Part shown: positions 22,201 through 34,200 of the stretch, piece after piece
How the letters are laid out: every line of letters begins with the position of its first letter
Numbering within the stretch: the first letter of the stretch is position 1
DNA from: Apostichopus californicus
Taxonomy: Eukaryota > Echinodermata > Holothuroidea > Aspidochirotida > Stichopodidae
DNA: 35,767 nucleotides
Direction of reading: 5' to 3'
Assembly (NCBI GenBank): GCA_020650975.1
Contig: JAIPMN010009392.1
Location: 1-35,767, forward strand
The notes under the pieces: model-generated
Database searches by the model: none
Told to the model about the DNA's origin: nothing
The model's input: the letters and a program-made list of their open reading frames with translations, nothing else
Translations under genes and position numbers: made by a program

Positions 22201-25200
22201 TTTGTGAATTTGTCACACACACACATACACACACAAAGTAACATACGCTTGTCATTACAATAGACACCCCTTTTGCCTTTGGCAAGGAATCAATTCTGTT
22301 CAAGCGAGTCAACGTACAAATAAGTAGCAGATAACATTCTATAGCCATTTGCAACTAAAAGCAAATAATTGTACTTACTGGTTAGCTCCCCATTTTGAAA
22401 TCACTTTTCCAGTTTCTTTATCCAGGGTGAGGACTGTATCGTTCTTAATAGTACCGTCCCTCAGTTTCAAGTAGTGGAAGGTACGGTCAAATGAGCTGCA
22501 AGTTAGTAGTCAAAAAAACCATATAAAACAGATGTTAGATAACATCAAAGTGTAATGATATATAAATCAACAGACGGAAACTCAGACATTCAAAATAGAA
22601 TTCACACATGAGAAACTCAACCGTTTCAAAAACTTCTGAACATTTCCAGAAAGTATGTAAAAGGAAATAAAAAAAAGGTTAAAAAAAATATAACAACAAC
22701 ATTTTGCCCTCAAGAAATTCATAAGATTCTAAACATATTATTAGACACCAAAAGCCTGTTTTTCTTTTGTTTTGAACTGGGTAGAAGATCAGACAACCAG
22801 GCTTAAGCACTGCGTATCAAAGGAAAGCCTAGAAATATGATTCTAAACAAACCAAATGATCCATATTGTGCATAATTTCACAATCATTTTAGCTACCAAT
22901 TCTAATCATAACTTGATCTCTATTGTGACCTTTGACCAGGCTCATCATGCCCCCCCAAAAAAAAAAAAATTCTCAAATGTTACCAAAATTGTCAGTAAAG
23001 AAGATCAACGAAACTCCAGAGTGGTACACTCTTTATAAATTAAACCTAAAATGAGTTATAAAAATTAGTTTTAGATTGGCTGAAGCTGAAAGCAGGTAGG
23101 GTGTCCGCTCACAACTTCTGTGGAGTGTTAGCTCAGTGGTTAACGCCGGTGCCTTCCAATCATAAGGTCCCTGGTTCGAGTCACTCCAAGATTAATGTAT
23201 GTCGTCCAGTTACAGAGTTGTTGACAATTCATAATCATGGACATTAAATATGAATCTAAGAGACTGACTTGGGTCAGCTTGCGGCTGTGATATGCCAATG
23301 AGGCTTCTTCGCGAGTTCCTGCTTGCAGGAGGATCTAAAATACATACATACATACTTCTTGGTTACTGCTGTGCAGTGGTGTTTTAACTGTGTCTTTGTT
23401 AGATTTGGAAATATTTTGGTTAACGAATTGGGAAATGAGAATACTTCTGTCCTTTCAAATGGTTCTTTCCCATCAACCTCCCCCCTCATTCCCCCCTCCC
23501 CTCCCTCATTCTAGAAAGTGAAGCAATAATGGTTGCATGAATGCCTCTTAATGCTCTGAACACTCATCAAAAGAGAAGGGTTGGTATAAGCCAGTGTTCA
23601 TCCAAGATCATCATCACACAGATAGGTTTTCAAAATGAGCTTCCATTGGCTCCCTAACCCTTGGGAAATACTAAGCTACATCAAGCTATCCATTTATGAT
23701 CAGCAGGTAACTGATTTCAGTTTTAGGCAGCTTGATGAATAGCTTACACCTCCTTCACGATGTATCCAGAATGCCTGTGTGAACGTCTGTTTGCATATAT
23801 TGGTCAAATTTGCATAAATTTGTGGGTTAAAAAGATGGATAATGGAAGAACAAATAATTTTGATTTAAAAACTCACTCTACTTCCCATTTTCTGTCCCCT
23901 CTGTGAAAGACTTTGACATTGTCCTGTGAGTCTGTATCCAGGCCTCCTACTTGTCCTAATGCTACTCCTGCTGCGACCCAGTTTGGGACTTCATTCAGCA
24001 CTATGAGACGAAAATTAAACAACAAAAACAACAATAAGATTATTTAGCACAAGAGTCACAACATCCAACGTAACAAAATATTCGAGCTCGGCAGCTTATT
24101 GAAGTTGGTCGGTATTATTCGACAAAACCTACCCAAATATCATTCAAAATTGGAACGCCATTGAGGAAAATAAGACACTCACGAGTATTTTTTTTCTTTT
24201 TCCCACCAAATAATGATTATTAAATGCAATTTGTAATGACTAGTTCCAGTCGGTTCTCGACATATCGTCATCCGGACACTTTTTCATCGATAGAAATCAA
24301 TCGCGATTAAAAAATACAAACTGTAATATTTTGAAATCTTACACATTTATTTCACTATATAAAAAATTTGACTAGTCTGTTCAAGATTATCCAAAACAGA
24401 GAATTATACCACATAGGACTTGAGAGTACACAGACTAAATCCTCGGTTTGCTTTCTGAATTGCAGCTTCAAGCAGTTCCCACGACAACATAACTATTTAA
24501 AGTGCAGGGATGTGCCCACGCTGGGCGGCACTGGGCGGCCCCGCCCAGCACTAAAAATTACCGCCCAGCACTGTCTCAAAAATCGTGAATCCCGCCCAGC
24601 ACTATTTATATCTAAAATCCCGATATTCCTAACAATATATTCAACAAAAATTGAAAAAAATTAAAAAATGTTAATTGTTAGCAAAACTAGTAATTGTGTA
24701 TGTGCTTAAAAAGCTACACAAGTGCCAGATTTGGCATCTGAGCACCTTCAAAAATCGAAAAATTTCTCAAAGGAGAGGGGGACACCCCCTCCCCCTTAGA
24801 CCCCGCCCCCAGGACGGCGATCAGTATACCTGGCACTTAGGAAACCCTGGGCACATCCCTGAAAGTGGTTACGTACCTCTTGCCCCCGAAGGGTCCTCCT
24901 CCTCCTCCTCTCCTTCTTCTTCTCCTTCTGCATCTTTAGATGAGGATACCGGCGTTGTTGCCTTGCCTGTTTCCTCGTGCCCCTCATGTTGGTCGTCGTG
25001 ACTACCGTCTCCGTCATCATCATCGCCGCCTATTCGCTGTATTTGGTCTTGAACATCTGTCTTTAATTTGTCCTCCAACATGTTGATGTCGTCGTCGTCA
25101 TCGCTCTCCGGTTCTATGGTGTCGTCGCCGCCGTCTGACGAGGGCATCTTAGCGGGGGGCGTATCCGTGTCCCAGCCGAGGGGTACATGAGAGAAGAGGT

Positions 25201-28200
25201 CACTACTTGCCTGTAGGCTGCAAACCTTGAATGATTCCCCCAAGGCACTGTCCGTGTAGTACATGATGTACAGATTACACATCTCGTCGGTGTGTTTCGA
25301 CCTGTGCGAGATATATTACACGGTATTAAAAAAACATTTCGCGGTTGACCTGTCCACGAAACCTAAAGAGCAAACTAAGATGTTAGGAACCTGCCTTGTT
25401 TCCGAAAAAAACGGGTACATCCCATCTGGGGTAGAGGTAGTTAAAGTTGTGAGAACCTGATGTTCTAATCCAACAGAGTTTTTTTGAATAAAGACAGCAG
25501 ACAGACAAGAACTTAACACCAAGATCTACAAAGAGCTTACTGGTTTGAATTATACCTTACAAAGGAAACCATAGCAACCTGCGGAGAATACAAATCGACT
25601 CACATGGAAAACTTGTGTGTTTTTGGAACCATTTTCACAGGCAAAATCACATGTCTTCACATCAGCCTAAAACATGTCAAAATGTTCGAAACTTGTGGAC
25701 TTTGTGATGGGTGACAAAGTGCGGCAAACCCGCGACGATCCAATCCAAGGACGATACAATGCATATGCGACTTGGACAATTCTCCGGCACGGAAAAAACC
25801 CGGCAAATTTTCACATTTTCTCAGGCAAAATCTTGTGGTAATTCGAGACAAAGGGTACAGACTGGCAACTCTGTGTCGGTGTGTATCAAAATCAGACATT
25901 TCCAAACAACATCCCTGTGGTTGCTAACAGATAATGACTGGTTTCCACACATTTTTTAACCTTTGGCACAGGTTTTTTTGTGAGTGATACAGCTAATAAC
26001 TTCTCTCCTCTTTCAAAAACAAATCTGACGAATAGTCGGATTAAACGATCCCGTGAGTTAATGGAAGGTGCATATAAATATTATGAGTTGAAAGGTTGCG
26101 TAACTAAGAGTATAATGTAGGCAGATCGAGAGGAAAGTTAGCATAAAATTCAAATATTTTTGAGACAGAATTTGAAGATCTCACCCAACATGCACTTCAT
26201 GGTCTGTCTTGGTCCCATCAAAGGTACATCTGGTCGCTATGACGTCACCTCTCTGGATTTGGTAAATTTCATCCATCGGGTAGAAAGCCTGGATAATTTA
26301 GATGAAGAAAACGATACGTAAATACATGAATTTCCTCCGTAGAATATTAATATATATGTATATATATTATAAAGAATATCCATGTGTACTCCAAAAGAAA
26401 ATATTATTAGACAAAAGCAGAGAAATAAGATATGACTCATAATTGACAAATAAGAAGTACTGTTGTAGAAAATATATTGGAATTTTTCGGCCGCGCTGGG
26501 ACCTTCGTCAGCGATACTCGGCCGTGGAATGAAAAGTCCTTTTCATTCCACTGCCAAGAATCATACATTAATGCGGCAGTGATGAACACCATTGTTATCT
26601 AGTAACCGATGAAATAATGAATCATGCAATAACAGCACCTTTTTTCCTAATTTGTAAACAAAAGAGGAGCAAATTTATGCAAGACTAAACTCACGAAACG
26701 GAATAATATAGGGTTCACGTTTCGTGTCGTAAGTTTGAGGTTTACAGATGCTGTAGTTTATAAGACAATGAATAATTGAGAATTAATCTCTCAATTCTTT
26801 TGTACAATTACCATTACAATTTTTTGGGCTTTTCTGTAGCAATTTGGCAATCTTGTTTAGCTCAGCTACAAACACAATGCTGACAAAGCACCTAACGTCT
26901 GAAGCGGGACGATGTCTGAAGTTAAATTTGAATTACAACAAAGAAAAATGCATGAAAACATCAGGAAGAGCAGATGCCTCTGTATAGAATACGTTAGTAT
27001 CAGGGATGAGCCTGAGGTAAAAAAAAAATCACAGAACTTTGCAAAAATTGCGGTATAGGCTCCAGTTTGCGTATGCTACAGTGTGTTAGGATAATAGTTT
27101 TTGTCCCCGAGGTAGAAAAGAAATCACAGATATTCCACGAATTCGCAGAAAAAGCTCATGCTTGGTTAGTATATATTGTGCGGTTAACAAACCACCATTA
27201 CGTTCCAGTAAAATGCAGATGCCTCCGTTTAGTAGAAATTAGTTCTGATTGTGTGATTATCGAAATAAACTTAACTGCTATCTTTAATTCAAATACAGGT
27301 GTCAAAAAGCAGTATCCACTTGCATTGTTTGTGAGGTAAATCAATGATACACTTAATAAGTACGCCAATGTTAATGTTACAACATCCGGCAAATCGTAAA
27401 AACAGAGAGTTCAAGTCATTCTGAAATAGAATCATTCTGAATATGTGGATTATTTGGCGAAACATCGTAAGGAACTTCCTGAAGTAGTTGTACTAGAAAT
27501 AAATCCTGTCTTGTAATATTTCCTACATGTTTTTTTTTTTTGGTTATCTGTAATTCAGAATATAAACACATTTTTTTTATTTTTTTATCTGTTATCATAA
27601 TTCACTATCCAACAGGCTGCTCTTAAATCATATTCAAGTTTTTTATATAAAGTTTAAATTTCAAAGATATTTTATCCAAAGTTCTAAGAGTCCAGTTTGC
27701 ATGACAAGACCAGCTCCGTAATGATATTTTAAAGGCATTGAAGACTCGCCCCAAACCGCGTGCGGCCATCTGAAAAGTTAACTTTCTGTTGCTTGCAAGT
27801 GACGTTTTGTTCGTGTCGCTACAAAATGCAGACAGTAATGAAACGTGATACCTTAATTGTTATCTTTATCTGGACCTGAGATGTCCATCGCTGTATCGTT
27901 GTATACTGTGCTGTGGGTATTGACCGCAGCTGTATGTACTGACTGTACACTAGTGTCTAATTACCGACGGCAGCAAGCTGTGTGGATATTTTCTGGGATC
28001 GATGGTGGTGTTTAACACTTCTGTTACACCTCATTCGAAACTAGGTCAAATTACCGGCATTAGACATTTCTTTTTGCGCCAGCCTTCACACCCTTTAAAT
28101 AGAATGTTTTCGAGAATTTTAAGCTGCCTTGAGACAACTATCAATGCAGAACGAGAGGCAGGTGGGCAGGGGTGAGGGAGGAGGAGGTACATTTCCCAAC

Positions 28201-31200
28201 AGACTCTTCATTACCTTCTGCATGCTCCCCACACATCCTCACCCCAACTGTGTCGATCTTGGCAATAGAAGTCTCTTTTAATCTGCACAGACATGGTAAT
28301 TACTGTGGCTACCTTTTCTCGAAAGTTCCCGACCGCAACACCACGACTCACCTGTGGCCATTGAGGATTTCCTTGGGCTATTTCCTCCCATTCGTTATTC
28401 CTGATCCTGAAACCAGTTATGACCTTTCCCAGTCCGTGAGCATGAGTACGAAACCCGAAGGCATAAATAGGCACCGTATCCTTGTATTCGCAGGCAACGT
28501 CTGTATGTGAATCTGTCAGGAAAGAAATCATTAGAAAGGATATTCAAATGATTTAAAAATAAAGAAATTTTTAAAGAGCTTTTCAAAAGTAGTAACTTTT
28601 GGCAACGAATCAAGAATCATTTACTTATCGATCAATTTAAGATGGATTTGGTGATAAATTTTGTAGCAGGTTTGTCTTGGGTTAGATCAATTTCCTAATT
28701 TTTAGCAATAGTTGGCGGTTTTCGGTGAAATTGCAGACAAAATGCAGACCGATTCTTTGACAAAATCCCAGCTCGACATTGCCCCAATTTGGAAATGAAA
28801 AGGAAGAGAAGTAATTGCAGGCCTCAAAAATTAAGGCTATTTTTTACTGGCTAAATTTCTAGCTTCTATTGGAATTTTCACTTTTTTGCATTCAAATTGT
28901 AGATTTTGTAGTCAATCTGTTTTATCGCTTTACCCTTCACCAGTGCTTTTAATCGTTTTTCGATCTCATATTCCTGTATATATCTGTATATAGTATATGT
29001 ATTTTTACTGTTTTATGTATTTACTGTTTTATGTCGTTGTATATTCTAGATTGTTTGTAAAGTGCACAGATGCATCGCGCGTAGTGCGCTATATAAGATT
29101 TTATTACATTACATTACATTACATTACATAAAGGCCAGTGGATTTTGCTGTTTACCAGCAGCCAAAAAAAAACGACACTTGTATTTTTCTGCCAGTAGGG
29201 CACACAGTGTAAAAATGTTACCAGGTTATTCTAGGCACGGTAGTATGAGGTGCTTGGGTTGTGGGGAGACAGGTAAGTGGGGAATGAAGTCAATATTCAG
29301 AACATAAAAAAAATGTAATACCTTGTGTAGCAATTGTTAGTGAAACATTGCAGGATTTCCGTATTAAAGCTGACTATGCAAATCTTACTGGGCCGCACAT
29401 ATTATAAGCCTGTGCACTCCCTGATGTGTAATTCACATATTTCTGGTTATAACAATAGTTCATTGTTAAAACCACTGGATTTTGTAGGGACTGGTTTTGG
29501 AAGGAATAACTTTAAAGACTGTCCATGTTAAAGCATTTGATGAAAATGGAAAAGATAACGCTACAATCAATATGATACATACTGGGACTGCTTGGATCAA
29601 CGTGTATGTTCATGCCCACGTTGAGAAAGATGCCACCCATATACTTTTGCCTGTGAAAACGAAAGAGAGGAAGAAAAAACAAATATTTAATTTTTTCATT
29701 TTCATTTATTTGGTTTGCCACAAATGTAAACACATGGTACAAGTGCATATCAAATATTAGGTGAGGTTAAATACATTGTGTGTAAGAACATGATCTAAGT
29801 ATAATGTGTAGGCTTGTCTTGTGTATATAGCACTACTCCCTGTAAGACAAAGAAAGATCGTTAAACATATAAACAAATAAGAGAGAGAGAGAGATGAATT
29901 AATTAGTCAACTACAGGACTACAAGACTGTGACTCATTAAAGGGTGTGAAGACTCGCGCAAAACGGAACGTCTACTGCCGGTAATCTGACCTAGTTTCGA
30001 ATGAGGTGTAACAGAAGTGTTAGACACCACCATCTATCCCAGAAAATACGCACACAGCTTGCTACCGTCGGTAATTAAACACTAGTATACAGTCAGTACA
30101 TAGAGCTGCGGTCAATACCCACAGCACAGTGTATAAACGATACAGCGATGGACATCTCAGGTCCAGCTAAAGATAACAAGGTATCACGTTTCATTACTGT
30201 ACTGTCTGCATTTTGTAGCGACACGAACAAAACGTCACTTGCAAGCAACCGAAAGTTAACTTTTTCAGATGGCCGCACGCGGTTTGGGGCGAGTCTTCAA
30301 TGCCTTTAAAGGGCTGCTGTATAGACCCCAACTATAGCACGCTAACATGGAAAAGTTTCTTGAGATTATGAACCAACCTGCCTTGGTCGTACAATGACCT
30401 CTTTTTACCAATTAGTCTGCAACGCCTGCCACATATTTCATCTTATATGAGGGTCTTTGTGTGAACGCTGTATGATTAACTACACTGTAGACATGAACAT
30501 ATTTCCACACAGTGTTTACACAACGAGCCTAATGGTGTTAAGGAAGCTATGCAGGCTAATTGTAGAGCATGAGGTCGATTTACGACCGTGGCAGGTCGAT
30601 TATGTAATCATAAAACTTTCCTAGCTATAGCGTGATGTAATTGAAGCCAATAAAGCAGATCTTTAAAGCTGCGGCAGTGGCATCTACATGAAAAAACTTT
30701 ACACAATATGTAAAATAAAAACAACTTACTCTTCTGTCGTGGCGACCAACGTGAGTCCTGAGGAGTCTGTGCTACCGTCTGCAAGGGGGAAGGACACAAA
30801 ACAGAATTTAATTAACGGAGAGATTCTTAAATAGGAACTCCTTAGTCCTATACTTTACTATAGTAAAATAAATACAGGCTCATTGCTCTACAGCAGAGTT
30901 TGAACACCATACTTGTACTAGAGGAATAAAAGAAGACATTAAAATCCATACAAATTTGCAAAAAAGGCCAGCTGATGAAATTTTGAGCTAGAAAGGGTTA
31001 GAACTGGTTGGAATCCCATTGTAGCCAGAAAGATAACCTTCTTTTGCTCTTTTCTGTTATTCATTTACTTAAAATTTAAAATCTTGTTATAATTGACTGT
31101 ACATAGTGTTTCTTATACACAAAACAACAGGTACTATGACAAGAGTTTTTGAGTTGCAATTATTCTGACAAGATAGATTAAGTAAAGAACGAATTTTTAT

Positions 31201-34200
31201 CCCACGGTCAGAAAGAGACGAGACATTAAACTCAATCGTGGGACTATAAAGCCGAGTGGGAAGCGTAAACTTGATGGTAGAGAATTTCCCTGAAAGACAT
31301 GCCTTGTTCAGCATGTGTTACTGTAAAGTTTGGGAGAATTTGAAGTTGGTGAACTGCAACTGGTTCTGAGAAAGGTTTTCAAAAGGGGTGGAAAACATAT
31401 GGTACATATATATAACATTGTGGTATATATTATATATAATTATATATTGTACTCATTGACCTTTGACTCATTGACCTTTGACATTTTGTACTCATTGACT
31501 ATATTATATATATTATATATATATATATATATGTACATTATATATAACATTATATATAACACTATAACATTATAACATTATAAACCCCCTCCACTACAGT
31601 TCTCATACAGACAGACACATTAAAATTTGGATTTATATTTCTGTCTTTGTCAACGTTTCAACATCGGTCCAGACTAAAAGGTTGTTCCACTCAGATCGGG
31701 ATCTGTTATGACATGGTAACCCACCCCCCAGCCCCCCAGGCCCCCCCCAGCCCTCTCCCTCCTGCTGTGTTTTTTAATAAACCAAGTACCTCGCAGGTAA
31801 TTACATGGGACCTCCTCGTGTCAACTTCACCTCTATTTAAACTACTATCTCCTCTGACATTCCTTTTCTCACCCCACACATTTTCTAATTTCACTGTCCT
31901 CAATTTCTTGGAATAAGTCTGAAAGGGGAAATTTTTTGTCAGATTTTAAAATTTAGGGGTGATGCAATAACCTTAAAAGCAAGTGGTAATAGAGGAAGGA
32001 AGTTTAGTAATGGTTGGCATCAAACACAGTTGGAGGTTGGAGAAAGTCATTAAATGGTAAACTTCCGCTATCTTTCACCTAGCAAAACTTGTTTTTGTTT
32101 TGTTTTTTGGCAGTAGAAACCAGACGCTGGTGCTCTGACAGCTTCCTGGTTAAAACAAATACATGGTAAAGTAATGTCAAGCATCAGAGCTAACAAATTC
32201 TACCACTTTTATCTCTCACAAATCTTGAGTATGGTTGAAAAATCAAAACTTGTATGGAGTTTACATGCACGGTCGTGCAAATAGTAAAAATGAGAAATTT
32301 CGAAATTTAGTAGATGACCACTTTTATTGCAATGCATCGTGACATATACATAGTTGCAGCATTTCACTTTTGTGAAGAAAAAAGTTCCACCAGTTAAATC
32401 TTTTCAATTGTCACATCTTACTCATCTCAATGTCAAGAAGAGTTTACAAAGAAAAGAAAAAAAAAGTTCTTAATAAATTCTAGCACATTTTTAGCATTCT
32501 CAACTTTTGTGCCAAACTGTTCAAATATGTTTTTTTTTCTTTTTATTTTTTTATTAATTTCTTTGGTTTAGAATGCAGTCAAGGAGAGGAAATAAGGAAC
32601 CACTGAGGGTATCATACTAGTTAGTCCATACAATGCCCTTGGAGGCTACGAATGGCATTTACTTTCACAGATTGCAAAACCAAAGCAAAACTTACCAGCA
32701 AATGGAGCTGCCGTTGCATAGTGAATCTGCAGGGTGAGATAATTAACACCAGAATCGCCTCCGATGTGGAATCCAACATCTATGTGAAGAAAGAGTTGTA
32801 AATTTTTAGTCCTGTTAAGACACTAATATACTTACAACCCACCAAAAAACAATAACATAAAATGTTCCAATCCTAACTCCCATGTTTTATCTGACGGTGA
32901 CTTATTCCTCTTTTCGATTTATTCCGATTACGGGGGTTAGTTCCCCCCCCCCAACAACTTCCCTCACCCTACCGCTGCAACAGTAGTAGTATTCCACCAT
33001 CAGGGCGGCCCTATTTTAATATCCAAGTACTTTATGTACTCACCGGGAGGGATGACTGGGGAGTCGGCATCTCTGGCCCATGCAAACAGGATGGCTCGTC
33101 CAGCGGTACATTCACCATAGGTACAGCCCCTGTGTAAGTCAAGAAGAGAAAATGACAATGTAACTGTAACTGTAAGTAGGCTTGTACAGTATTCTGATTA
33201 AATCACTTATGAGGAAGCTTAAAAGCACAATTGAGTACCAGTACCAGGCTCTAAACGGCATGAAGTATGAGTACTGTGTACACCTAATCTTACACCTCAG
33301 ACGTTTGGTCAATGAGTACAAGTATGAGTACACCTAATCTTTACACCTCAGAAATTTGGTTAATGAGTACAAGTATGAGTACACCTCAGAAGTTAGGTCA
33401 ATGAGTACAAGTATGAGTATACCTAATTTTATACCTCAGAAGTTTGGGCAATGAGTAAGTATGAGTACACCTAATCTTGCACCTCAGAAGTTTGGTCAAT
33501 GAGTACAAGTATGAATACACCTAATCTTACACCTCAGAAGTTTGGGCAATGAGTACAAGTAAAAATCCATGAACCAAGTATGAACACATGCACAATATGA
33601 TTATTTGTACAGACCCACATACTAGATACAAATATGCTTGATTGAAACATTTATCAAGCTGTATACATGTTCAGAAAAAAAATCTTGCATCTACCATGGT
33701 TCTAGCATATATTAGAGCTACAGGCTGACTAGAAAATTACCAAGGTCCGTATGCAATAACTGGTTCGTTGATGATTAGTGCTTCACATACTGTATGCAGG
33801 GCTTCTATAATTTGGGCTATTTATACTGGCTAAATGCCAGTGGATTTTGCAGTTTGCCAGTAGAACAAATTAAGGGCAATTTTCAGCTTTCTGCCAGTAG
33901 AGGTTAAGAACAGAACACATGATAAGACTGTCCACAATCGTCAACTGTCAAAGAATCAGTATGAATCAGTATGAATCAGTAATCATCAGTAATAATCAGT
34001 ATCAATCAGCAAGAGTTTCTTTAGCTGTTTGGGGAAGTAGTTCTTCACAAGAGACCTCTGCCATATTTAAGCTAGAAATGATGGTTGGGAGAGAGTGGGG
34101 GGAAAAAAGGATGAATCTTTAAAGGTAGCCAGTATAGGCCCTAAATGATAGCATGCTATAATTGCTAGAAGTTTTCAAAAAATACTTTCCTGGAGGTCTT

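Noticed and set aside
23122-23187. tRNA gene candidate with good A and B boxes
   Set aside because: The anticodon arm is irregular and the same sequence with its 3' body occurs at 6476-6669, so it is a SINE head.
29488-29760. Plus-strand ORF preceded by an AG, with protein-like composition
   Set aside because: It covers the antisense of a 68-bp PAM exon whose phases and PHM similarity fit exactly; the plus-strand frame has no recognisable family and no ATG start.
33230-33560. CRISPR-like array of repeats
   Set aside because: The ~50-bp units are continuous and diverged, without unique spacers, and sit in a eukaryotic intron; it is an ordinary minisatellite.
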